A stretch of 12,415 nucleotides of DNA from Candidatus Solincola jinzensis (lineage in GTDB: Bacteria; Actinomycetota; Geothermincolia; Geothermincolales; RBG-13-55-18). Of the stretch, positions 1-6,916 are shown piece by piece (within the stretch, counting starts at the first letter, position 1; each line of letters opens with the position of its first letter). The DNA lies in the NCBI GenBank assembly GCA_015711875.1, contig JACVJG010000031.1, positions 1 to 12,415 on the forward strand, in the 5' to 3' direction. The position numbers were made by a program, and so were the translations under genes. The notes below the pieces were generated by a model. That model did not search any database and had not been told where the DNA came from. It was given only the letters and a program-made list of their open reading frames with translations.

Positions 1-330
1 CACCAGGCAGATAGCCCGGTTTCAACCCTGGTTTGCCTTTTCGGTGACCACCTACAAAAGACAGCTGCTTCCTTTACGCCATCCTGGCGCTCCTCGAACG
101 TAACCAGTTATTTTTGCTCCCTCCCAGAAACAAACCGCTTCGTTTCGACCTTGCCAGACTGCATCCCCCTACTCGGAGATCCAGCCGTTTCCTATCCTCA
201 CGAGTCGGTTCCAGAAATCCATGAACGAGCATATGCCATGCTCCCTTCTCAGAGCCTCTTTTCTGCTATGCCAAACCGGGGCCTTTATGCCCGCGTAAGA
301 ACGCTGTTTTCTTAGTCCTCCCTGAGATGT
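1..330. other. Non-coding region downstream of GRE-1
   Basis: No convincing gene lies here, and the stretch looks less GC-rich than the flanking genes. It has three things worth noting. An imperfect hairpin at 2-32 (arms ACCAGG and CCTGGT) is followed by a T-rich run and could be a weak terminator for a plus-strand gene to the left. A short hairpin at 227-243 has arms GAGCAT and ATGCTC around ATGCC. A diverged copy of the end of GRE-1 lies at 212-243. The GRE-1 reading frame stays open for 53 codons past its TGA, to a TAG at 169-171, but codon content gives no support for translation. Confidence 0.6.
212..243 (-). repeat. Diverged direct repeat of the GRE-1 3' end
   Basis: On the minus strand, 243 to 212 matches 363 to 332 (the last 32 bases of GRE-1 before its final A) at 25 of 32 positions, with no gaps. 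The offset is exactly 120 bases, so both copies share a reading frame: the real tail reads EQDICAF and the copy reads EHGICSF. This looks like a decayed short duplication. Similarity is not visible further into the enzyme: the glycyl-radical motif is not repeated. Confidence 0.55.
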
Positions 331-2997
331 TCAGCAGGCCCTGAACGCGCATATGTCCTGCTCGGTGCGGCGGATGATGTCGGCCTGGATCTCCGGGTTG
401 AGCTCGGTGAAGAAGGCGCTGTAGCCGGCCACGCGCACGATCAGGTTCTTGTGCCTTTCCGGGTGGAGCTGAGCATCGCGCAGGGTATCGGCGTCGATGC
501 AGTTGAACTGGATGTGCCAGTTGCCAAAGTCCGCCCACGTCCTGAGGTAATCCGCGAAGAGCTTCCTGTTCTCCTTTTTCAGCAGCGTGGGAAGGAACTT
601 CTGGTTGATGAGCTGATTCCCGCAACGCGTGGGATTGACCTTAGAGCATGACTTGAGCACGGCGGTGGGCCCGTTCACGTCCCTGCCGTGCATGGGCGAG
701 AGCTGTCCGTCGGATAGGGTCTCTCCCGCGTGCCGCCCGTCCGGGGTCGCCCCTGTCGAGAGACCGGTTGCGAAATAACCACCAGCCAGGGTGGCCTCGG
801 GCACGAATGGCTTTCCGAAGTGGTCCTTAACCCCTTTGAATACCTTGACCGCCTTGCGGTACAAGTCCTCGAGAAGCAGGTCCACGTAGTCATCATCGTT
901 GCCGAACTTGGGTACGGCAAGGCACTTCCGCCTCAGGTCTTCATGGCCGACCCAGTCCGACCTGCATGCCTTGATGAGCTCCTCCATGCTCACCGACCTC
1001 TCCTCGAAGACCAGCTTCTTGATCACCGCCAGGGAATCGGCGGCATTAACACACCCCGCCAGGAAGACCTCGCTGTAAGCCACGTCCCCTTTACGAGTGG
1101 CGTCAATGCCCCGCTTTATAGAGGTCTTCCTCCCCACCAGCATGGAGGCCAACGGCCTGGGCATCATCTCCTGAAACGCCTTCTCGCTTATCTCATACAC
1201 CTTGGCATTCTGCTCCAGCGCGTACCGCAGCTGCCACAGGAAAGCATCAAGGAAGTCCTCGTAGGTTCGGAAGGAACGCGGATCCGGAGTTCTCGCCCCG
1301 AGCTGTTCTCCAGTAGTCGGCTCCACCCCCTGGTAAAGGACATACTCCAGGCACTTGGCGTAATTGATGATCGCGGCGGCGATAATGGTGGTGAGAGTTC
1401 CTTGCACCGAGGCCATGCCCGTAAGCCCCGGGCCTACGCAGGCGGTGTTTGACCAATTCCGGGCGAGATAGAGAATCTCCTCCGCATCGAAGATACCCAG
1501 GCGCTTGGTGATGCCGCGCAGCATGTCCCCAATCCTGCCACCGGCGGCGCAAAGCTTGTAGGGCCAGTTATGGAAATAATCCTCGATAGCCTGCTCCCAG
1601 GATCTGGGAAGATACGAAATGGCTCTTTTCGCCGCGTCATGCGCCCATTTGAGAAGGGGCAGGCAGGCCACCCCGAAGAGTTTGCCGCACTCGGGATAGA
1701 GGTGCTCCATGGCGATGTAGAGGGTCCAGGGGATGACCGCCTTGTCGTTGAAAATAGCCGGCATGCCGATGCCGGTGGCGATGCACTCTATTGCCTTGTC
1801 CACGATTCTCGGGTCGATGTCGTCATGATACCTGAGGGTGAGGCTTGGCTGCAGAGTACGGATGTTCATGGTGGCATCGATCATAGCGAAGGAGAGCTCG
1901 TTAGTGGCGTCTTTACCGTAGCGATCGACTCCCCCCAGGGTGGCGCTCTGGAACTTGGTGCCACCCACTTGCAGCATGGAGGGGTTCATGGGGTTGATCT
2001 GACCCAGCTCGTCAAGCTTTATCCAAAGGTGCTCGAACAGCTCTACGGCACGCTCGTATGTGATGCGGCCCTCAGCTTTGTCTCGCTCGTAATACGGCCA
2101 GAAGAGCTGGTCGAATCGTTGACCCAGGCCAACGCTGTTCCAGTCTATTTGCGAGGTAATAAGGTGGTAGAACCAGAAAGCCTGCAGGGCCTCATGGAAG
2201 GTGCGGGGCGGGCTATCAGGGACGTGTGAGCATATCTCAGCGATCCTTTCGTACCGCTCCTTTTGCTCGCCCTCGGCCCCGGCGGCCTTCTCCCTGGCCA
2301 GAGCGGCGAATCGCCTGGCGAAGGCCTTAACCGCCTCGCCACAGGTCTCGGCCGCGTCGTAGAAGTCCCTCTTTTCCTTGTAGTCGCGGTCACCGGGTTG
2401 CAGCTTGTCGCGATGCTCGCGCACGTCGTCTAGAAGGCCGTCTAGCCCTACCTGGAAAGCAAGCTCGTAATTAAGAACCATGCACCCCAGCGGCCACTGC
2501 CAGAACCCGCCGACAGCACCCGTCCATTCCGTGAACGGCTTCAGCTCCTGCGGCACCGTCGCCAGCACTCTGCTCTCCACGCTGTTGGCCTCCCAATAGC
2601 GGTGTATCTCCTTGAGCCTGCGCTTCCCCTCCTCGTCCAGTGCGTGCTTGAAATGGGTCTCAAGACCCTTCTCCAACCAGCGGTAAGAAAACTCGGGATA
2701 GGTGGGGAGGCTATAGGGGGTGCTGCTGTAATTGCCCACTATCTCCTCCCCCTCAAGGATGTAGATGGTCATGTTGCGCAACAGAAAGTCGAGGGCTTTA
2801 GCTCGGCGCAGGATCCAGGGCTCGCCCTCGGTCTTCTTGTAGGATTCTGTGACAAGCTCGGCTCTCTCCAGGCATATTTTCACCCTGGGGTCCAAAGTGG
2901 GCTCGATCGGGACGTGTACGGTCGGGTTTTCCGCGACCCGGATGTGAATAACCCTGTGGATTCGGCTGGAATTCAAGGTCTCGGTGATCGTGCTCAA
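331..2997 (-). CDS. Glycyl radical enzyme GRE-1, unusual active-site loop, substrate unknown
   Basis: A complete glycyl radical enzyme of the pyruvate formate-lyase-like superfamily, 888 residues from the proposed TTG start. Cytoplasmic and oxygen-sensitive by family. The PFL domain fills most of the protein. The glycyl radical motif is RVAGYSAFF near the C-terminus, with the radical glycine at residue 858 (codon 424-426). The partner thiyl cysteine is at 520 (codon 1438-1440) in a loop reading TACVGPGLTG. Eliminases and the characterised 4-hydroxyphenylacetate decarboxylase have Cys-x-Glu here; this protein has Cys-x-Gly. About 70-75 extra residues (roughly 429-500) sit between the conserved FND strand (about 416) and the thiyl loop. 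The C-terminal stretch GPTAVLKSCSKV and the GNDDDY element recall benzylsuccinate-synthase and arylacetate-decarboxylase relatives (from memory). A TTG start is preferred because GAAGGGGGG lies 6 bases upstream; a GTG at 3021 would add 8 residues but has no ribosome site. It is divergent from the GntR gene. An enzyme is certain; its reaction is not. Confidence 0.93.
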   Translation of the reverse strand: MSTITETLNSSRIHRVIHIRVAENPTVHVPIEPTLDPRVKICLERAELVTESYKKTEGEPWILRRAKALDFLLRNMTIYILEGEEIVGNYSSTPYSLPTYPEFSYRWLEKGLETHFKHALDEEGKRRLKEIHRYWEANSVESRVLATVPQELKPFTEWTGAVGGFWQWPLGCMVLNYELAFQVGLDGLLDDVREHRDKLQPGDRDYKEKRDFYDAAETCGEAVKAFARRFAALAREKAAGAEGEQKERYERIAEICSHVPDSPPRTFHEALQAFWFYHLITSQIDWNSVGLGQRFDQLFWPYYERDKAEGRITYERAVELFEHLWIKLDELGQINPMNPSMLQVGGTKFQSATLGGVDRYGKDATNELSFAMIDATMNIRTLQPSLTLRYHDDIDPRIVDKAIECIATGIGMPAIFNDKAVIPWTLYIAMEHLYPECGKLFGVACLPLLKWAHDAAKRAISYLPRSWEQAIEDYFHNWPYKLCAAGGRIGDMLRGITKRLGIFDAEEILYLARNWSNTACVGPGLTGMASVQGTLTTIIAAAIINYAKCLEYVLYQGVEPTTGEQLGARTPDPRSFRTYEDFLDAFLWQLRYALEQNAKVYEISEKAFQEMMPRPLASMLVGRKTSIKRGIDATRKGDVAYSEVFLAGCVNAADSLAVIKKLVFEERSVSMEELIKACRSDWVGHEDLRRKCLAVPKFGNDDDYVDLLLEDLYRKAVKVFKGVKDHFGKPFVPEATLAGGYFATGLSTGATPDGRHAGETLSDGQLSPMHGRDVNGPTAVLKSCSKVNPTRCGNQLINQKFLPTLLKKENRKLFADYLRTWADFGNWHIQFNCIDADTLRDAQLHPERHKNLIVRVAGYSAFFTELNPEIQADIIRRTEQDICAFRAC

Positions 2998-3003
2998 CGC
3001 AAT

Positions 3004-3012
3004 CCCCCCTTC
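3004..3012 (-). promoter_or_regulatory. Ribosome binding site fixing a TTG start for GRE-1
   Basis: The minus strand reads GAAGGGGGG here, 6 bases before TTG at 2995-2997. It lies inside the reading frame that would begin at the upstream GTG (3019-3021), and the bases before that GTG (ATTCCGCAC) are not Shine-Dalgarno-like. The TTG is therefore the likelier initiation codon. Confidence 0.6.
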
Positions 3013-3180
3013 GTCATTCACGTGCGGAATGATACCGCAACTCCATATCGGGCGGTCCGGCGGAGCCAGCCAGGGTAAAATCTCTGGGTAGCTGTCTCCG
3101 TCTTCGTTATCTACCCCTTGCTATATCCCCTTGCGATATGCGTCCGCGTAAGAATCGCAAAAAGACGAATGTCGATTTTC

Positions 3181-3226
3181 GATTGACTACACGGTAGTAT
3201 ACCTTCAACCGTTCATTGAGTCAATC
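3181..3226. promoter_or_regulatory. Candidate operator: inverted repeats over the GRE-1 promoter
   Basis: Two overlapping symmetric elements cover the promoter. GATTGACT at 3181-3188 is perfectly inverted as AGTCAATC at 3219-3226, so one arm covers the -35 and the other the likely transcription start. Between them GGTA-GTA-TACC (3193-3203) covers the -10, overlapped by ACTAC-ACG-GTAGT (3186-3198). FadR-type GntR proteins bind short palindromes with a few central bases, so the adjacent regulator is the natural candidate. Short inverted repeats arise by chance in a region this size; position is what makes them notable. Confidence 0.4.
3196..3224 (-). promoter_or_regulatory. Sigma-70-type promoter for GRE-1
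   Basis: On the minus strand a -35 element TTGACT (3219-3224) and a -10 element TATACT (3196-3201) are separated by exactly 17 bases. Each differs from consensus at one position. Transcription would begin near 3189, giving a leader of about 190 bases before the TTG start. This is the best promoter in the window. Confidence 0.7.
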
Positions 3227-3463
3227 TTCTTCGGAAAATTGCGCCTGCAGCTCTCTGGAAATAATGGTAAGGCGGTTTTCCCCTATCTCTGTATGAACGG
3301 GTCTCTACCGTGAGGTTGCCCGCTCATCGCCGATCTCATTTTTTCCTTTTAGGTGTCCGCCTATTCTCATCACATGGTGGTTACAATAAAATCCATGATG
3401 GAATATCCACGAGGAGAATCGATGCCATGCACGGGCGAAGATCTCCTTCTAAAGCCCGCTCGC

Positions 3464-3470
3464 GGGAGGA
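3464..3470 (+). promoter_or_regulatory. Ribosome binding site for the GntR gene
   Basis: GGGAGGA lies 7 bases before ATG at 3478 and supports that start. An in-frame ATG at 3427, preceded by GAGGAG at 3411-3416, would add 17 mostly basic residues ahead of the winged helix. It remains possible but is less usual for the family. Confidence 0.6.
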
Positions 3471-3477
3471 TAGGATT

Positions 3478-4146
3478 ATGACCTTTGAAGCATCCCAGAA
3501 CCTATCAGAACAGATAGCCCAATATCTCGGCAACAAGATCATCCAGTTCGAGATGAAGCCGGGGGAGAGGATACTTGAGGCAAGGCTGGCGGAGGAGCTG
3601 GGGGTCAGCCGCTCCCCGCTAAGAGAAGCCCTGCGCATCCTTGAAAAACAAAGACTGGTGGAGTTGATACCCCGCAGGGGAGCGCGCGTCACCGAGCTGA
3701 CGCGGGAATACATTGAGAACCTGAGCGACGTCCTCAAGGAGATCCTGGGGCTGGTGGCATACAGGGGAGTGGAAAAGGGAACCCCCCATGATCTGGACAA
3801 CCTTTATTCCGCCTTGCGGGAAATGGAGAGCTGTGCCAGGAGAAAGGACATCCCCGCCTACCAGGACGCCACCTTTACTTTCGCGATCTATTCCTGCCGT
3901 GGCACCAAGAACCATTTGCTTGAGGAGCTAGTGCTCTTCCTTTGGCCCGACGTCAGACGAATACAGTTCGCGGCTTTGAGCTTCCAGAAAGACACCCTCC
4001 TCGACAATCTCAGATTCTATAGATCCGCTTGTGAATACTTCGCCGCCGGCGACGCGGAGGGAGCTTCCCAGGTCATCCGCGAGCTTGTGGAACATGAGAC
4101 GTCTTATTCCCTCAGGATATTGAGCGAGGGCTTCCCCACGCGGTAA
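3478..4146 (+). CDS. GntR-family (FadR/FCD-type) transcriptional regulator
   Basis: A 222-residue DNA-binding regulator. Residues 8-75 form a classic GntR winged helix: LSEQIAQYLGNKII, then KPGERI, the recognition segment ELGVSRSPLREALRIL, and the wing ELIPRRGARVTEL. The remainder (about 80-215) is all-helical, as in FCD effector domains. FCD domains usually bind a metal through one Asp and three His. Here Asp130 and His206 remain, but the D-x3-H histidine is Thr134 and the next is Tyr181, so the metal site seems lost or rebuilt. The gene is divergent from GRE-1, whose promoter carries inverted repeats, so it most likely controls GRE-1 and perhaps itself. Its 3' end converges on GRE-2 with a 160-base gap. 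Family assignment is firm; the effector is unknown, possibly the GRE-1 substrate or a related carboxylate. Confidence 0.9.
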   Translation: MTFEASQNLSEQIAQYLGNKIIQFEMKPGERILEARLAEELGVSRSPLREALRILEKQRLVELIPRRGARVTELTREYIENLSDVLKEILGLVAYRGVEKGTPHDLDNLYSALREMESCARRKDIPAYQDATFTFAIYSCRGTKNHLLEELVLFLWPDVRRIQFAALSFQKDTLLDNLRFYRSACEYFAAGDAEGASQVIRELVEHETSYSLRILSEGFPTR

Positions 4147-4151
4147 CGCCG

Positions 4152-4166
4152 CCGCCTGCGAGGCGG
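4152..4166. terminator. Hairpin after the GntR gene, possible terminator
   Basis: CCGCCT-GCG-AGGCGG starts six bases after the TAA of the GntR gene, a perfect 6-base-pair stem with a 3-base loop. No T-run follows on either strand, so it is not a standard intrinsic terminator. A second GC stem at 4257-4275 (GCGCC and GGCGC) lies nearer the end of GRE-2. Together they may separate the two convergent genes. Confidence 0.3.
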
Positions 4167-4306
4167 AAGCCCTATCTGTCAACGCCTGTTCAGAATGCGA
4201 AGGCTGCGCCGAAGACACGCGGACAGCGCAGTGTAAAGCGGGTACCATGGTTCCTTGCGCCAACCCCTTAGGCGCGTCACCCCATGCGCGCCATGCCCCG
4301 GCCGCG

Positions 4307-6916
4307 CTACAGGTCCGCGAACTCCGTGCGGGCGATGATGTCGTCCTGCAGCGACCTGGACAGGTCAACGAAACGAGCCGAATAGCCCGTGACCTTCACC
4401 GTGAGGTCGGGGTATCTCTCGGGATGCTCCTGCGCGTCGCGCAACGTGGCCGCATCCAGCGGGTTGAACTGCACGTGCCTGCCTCCCAGCACGAAGTAGG
4501 CCTCGAGCAGGGAGGCCAGCTTCTCCAGGTTCTCTTCAGACTGCAGCATGACCGGGGACAAGTTTACGTTAAGGGCGGAGCCGTCGCTCATGAAGGTACT
4601 GCCGGCAGCCGCGACGGAGTGAAACACCGCTGTTGCGCCGCTCGCCTCCATGCCGTTGACGGGAGAGATGCCGTTGGAGATCACCTCGCCCGCCCGCCTG
4701 CCGTCCGGGGTGGCCCCGCACAAGGCGCCCTCCAGGTCCTGGGTCCCCGATGAGAACATGCTGGGGCGGTAACGCCCTCCCCGCCAGCACGCGTGCTTCC
4801 TCGCCTCGCGCGTGAAGACCTCCGAGACCCATCGCGCAATGTCATCGACGCGGGGGTCGTCGTTGCCGAACTTCGGGGCTTTGCGCTGCAGCTCCTGGCG
4901 CAGGATCTCGTAGCCCACGAAGTCCCGCCGCAGGGCCTTGATCAACTCCCGCATGGAGACGATGCCTTCCTCGAAAACCGCCCAGCGAATGGCGGCCAGG
5001 GAATCGGCCACCGTGGCCAGCCCCTGGGCGTTGACGTGCCCGTGGTTGTAGCGGGCTCCCCCCCAGGTGAGGTCAAGCCCCGACTCCAGGCAGCCCTCGA
5101 CGGTGCACGAGAGCAGGGGAGTGGGGAACTCGGAGAAGACGCGGTCCTTGACCTCTGCCATGCGCACCAGCCTGGCGCCCGTATGCTCGACCTGGCGCTC
5201 GAACGCCTCCTGGACGTCCTCGAAGCGGCGGAAACGGCGCGGGTCGCGGGTGCGGGCCCCCACGCGGCGCCTTCCGGTGAGGAGGCGGCGCCCCCGGTTC
5301 AGGGCCATCTCCAGAACCGCCACCAGCCAGATCGCGTTGCCCGCGGTGTATGAGTTGTCGTTGCCGGTCGAGGCCGGCTCCACGCAGCCCACGATGGAGT
5401 AATCGCGCGCGTCCTCCAGGCTGTAGCCGTCCTCCAGCATATCCCGGATGATGATGTCGTCGTTGTAGAAGGCCACCCCCGCGGTCAAGCGGTGGGTCTC
5501 GCAGGCGCGCAGCAGGAACTCACGCGGCGTGGCATGGGAGACCCTCACCGCAAGGCCGTCGCCCAGGCCCCGAACGTTCTCCAGGGCCTCCAGGAAGATG
5601 TAGGACATCTCGTTGACTGCATCCCTGCCTTCACGGTCCACGCCACCGATGGTGATGTTGTTCGGCCCGAAGACAAGGTTGCATGCCGCCTTTACCAGAA
5701 ACTCCTCCACCGCCTCCACGGCCTGTTCCCTCGTAAGGCGGCCCGCATCGATGTCCGCCGCGTAATACGGGAACAGATACTGGTCCATCCTGCCTGCCGT
5801 GAAGACGTTGTCCAGGCCGTAACTGATGGACAGGGCCACCTGGGTCATCCACACCGACTGCAAGGCCTCCATGAAGGTGCGGGGCGTCCGCGCCGGCACC
5901 CGGCGGCAGCGCTCCGCGATCGCCATCAGCTCGGCCTTCCTCCCACCCTCTGCATTATCCGCCAGCCGTTCGGCCAGGTCTGCGTAACGCGAGGAGAAAT
6001 CGCAGACCGCCCGTGCCGCCACCTGTACCGAGCGCAGGAAGTCGAGCTGCCTATAAGACCCTTCTTCGTTATCTTCCAGCTCGCGCTCCCTGCCTTCCGC
6101 CCAAGCCGCGATACCCTCGAAGCCGAGCTCAAGGACCCTCGGGTAACCGGGCACGATGTGCCCCTGCATGTCCAGGAGAAGGAAGGTGAGGTCGGGCATC
6201 AACTCGTAGGCCAAGCGCATGGCTCTGGGGGCTATGGCCAGGGACCTCCAGCTCATCAAGCTGATGTTCCCGCCTATGTTCCTGGAGATCACCCGCAGCG
6301 CGTTCCTGAGACCGCCCAGGCCCCTGATCATGCGATAGAGGGAAACTGGGCCGATGAGAGGCTGGCCCGCGTAGAGGCCTTCCAGGGTAAGCTCCCTTAT
6401 TTTCCGGTCGTGGGCGGTCTTGTTGCGCCAGAAGGGTAGGATGTCTTTTTTCATCTCCCGGCGCATCTGCGGTGTAATGCTGCCTATGACCTCAGCCGAC
6501 CGCTCCTTGCTTATCCCCCCCACGGGCAGGGCCAGGTCCCGATCGGCGAAGCGGCTGAGGAAGAGCGCTATCGCCCCGTTGAAAGAACCTCTCTCGATCC
6601 CGATGGGCTCGGCCAGGGGGTTGGCGGCCTTCATCCCCACGAGCTGCTCGTCTTCGTCGATGCTCACCGGTATCTCGCGCAATGTCTCCCGCAGGGCCAG
6701 GGCCGCCCGCAGGCAGGGCTTCTTATTCCCGGACCTGCCCATACGCTTCCATACCCGCGTATAGCACCTCGCCCTCACCGCATCCAGTTCGTACGGGCTG
6801 GAAAGAACGCGCTCTTTCATCCTGCGCGTCCTCGGCGACGGGATCCCCCTGGGCTCCCGCATGGTCTCTGTTTTCCGCATAGCCTGCTCTCCCTCTTCCC
6901 TGGACTCTCTCGCCAT
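4307..6916 (-). CDS. Glycyl radical enzyme GRE-2, eliminase/dehydratase type, substrate unknown
   Basis: A second complete glycyl radical enzyme, 869 residues and only distantly similar to GRE-1. The thiyl cysteine is Cys511 in IVGCVEPAS (codon 5384-5386), followed by Glu513, the Cys-x-Glu pair of GRE eliminases such as glycerol, propanediol and hydroxyproline dehydratases, choline lyase and isethionate lyase. The radical glycine is Gly844 in KVTGYSARF (codon 4385-4387), with Thr where Ala is usual. QGHIVPGY (251-258) matches the Gly-His region that lines eliminase pockets. Fourteen residues after the cysteine, where glycerol dehydratase has the substrate-binding Asp of its WHD motif, this protein has an Ala in a GNDNSYTAG stretch, so glycerol or propanediol is unlikely. 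The start could also be ATG at 6878-6880 (12 residues shorter), which has the better ribosome site. It is divergent from the STAND-SARP regulator. Enzyme class is firm; the reaction, probably radical elimination, is inferred. Confidence 0.93.
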   Translation of the reverse strand: MARESREEGEQAMRKTETMREPRGIPSPRTRRMKERVLSSPYELDAVRARCYTRVWKRMGRSGNKKPCLRAALALRETLREIPVSIDEDEQLVGMKAANPLAEPIGIERGSFNGAIALFLSRFADRDLALPVGGISKERSAEVIGSITPQMRREMKKDILPFWRNKTAHDRKIRELTLEGLYAGQPLIGPVSLYRMIRGLGGLRNALRVISRNIGGNISLMSWRSLAIAPRAMRLAYELMPDLTFLLLDMQGHIVPGYPRVLELGFEGIAAWAEGRERELEDNEEGSYRQLDFLRSVQVAARAVCDFSSRYADLAERLADNAEGGRKAELMAIAERCRRVPARTPRTFMEALQSVWMTQVALSISYGLDNVFTAGRMDQYLFPYYAADIDAGRLTREQAVEAVEEFLVKAACNLVFGPNNITIGGVDREGRDAVNEMSYIFLEALENVRGLGDGLAVRVSHATPREFLLRACETHRLTAGVAFYNDDIIIRDMLEDGYSLEDARDYSIVGCVEPASTGNDNSYTAGNAIWLVAVLEMALNRGRRLLTGRRRVGARTRDPRRFRRFEDVQEAFERQVEHTGARLVRMAEVKDRVFSEFPTPLLSCTVEGCLESGLDLTWGGARYNHGHVNAQGLATVADSLAAIRWAVFEEGIVSMRELIKALRRDFVGYEILRQELQRKAPKFGNDDPRVDDIARWVSEVFTREARKHACWRGGRYRPSMFSSGTQDLEGALCGATPDGRRAGEVISNGISPVNGMEASGATAVFHSVAAAGSTFMSDGSALNVNLSPVMLQSEENLEKLASLLEAYFVLGGRHVQFNPLDAATLRDAQEHPERYPDLTVKVTGYSARFVDLSRSLQDDIIARTEFADL

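Larger units (their letters stand above)
2998..3477. other. Divergent control region between GRE-1 and the GntR regulator
   Basis: About 480 bases with no gene. It holds the GRE-1 promoter (3196-3224) and an untranslated leader of about 190 bases for GRE-1. The leader can form a hairpin at 3086-3116 (arms GGGTAG and CTACCC, 19-base loop) and one at 3023-3039 (arms TGCGG and CCGCA, 7-base loop) just before the ribosome site. CCCCTTGC is repeated 13 bases apart at 3114-3121 and 3127-3134. On the plus strand a possible -10 TACAAT at 3382-3387 could serve the GntR gene, but I find no good -35 for it. I do not recognise a known riboswitch. Confidence 0.5.

Noticed and set aside
8..37. GGTTTCAACCC near the left edge resembling a tRNA T-arm
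   Set aside because: No acceptor, anticodon or D-arm pairing fits around it on either strand. It is better explained as part of a weak hairpin.
74..232. A 52-codon minus-strand frame with GGGAG eight bases before its ATG
   Set aside because: Short, basic and low in complexity, with no recognisable motif. The apparent ribosome site falls in the decayed repeat, so chance is the simplest explanation.
172..333. UGA readthrough or selenocysteine at the end of GRE-1, extending it by 53 codons
   Set aside because: GREs normally end some 20-30 residues after the radical glycine, as GRE-1 does at this TGA. I see no clear selenocysteine hairpin and the extension has no protein-like signature.
1570..2229. 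Open plus-strand frame antisense to GRE-1 (219 codons), with similar ones at 730-1452 and 5492-6439
   Set aside because: All lie inside clear GRE genes and read as reverse images of conserved GRE sequence. None has family features of its own.
3190..3312. CACGGTAG at 3190-3197 and its inverted copy at 3305-3312 as a long-range operator pair
   Set aside because: Several 8-base matches are expected by chance among both strands of a region this long, and the right-hand copy overlaps no promoter I can see.
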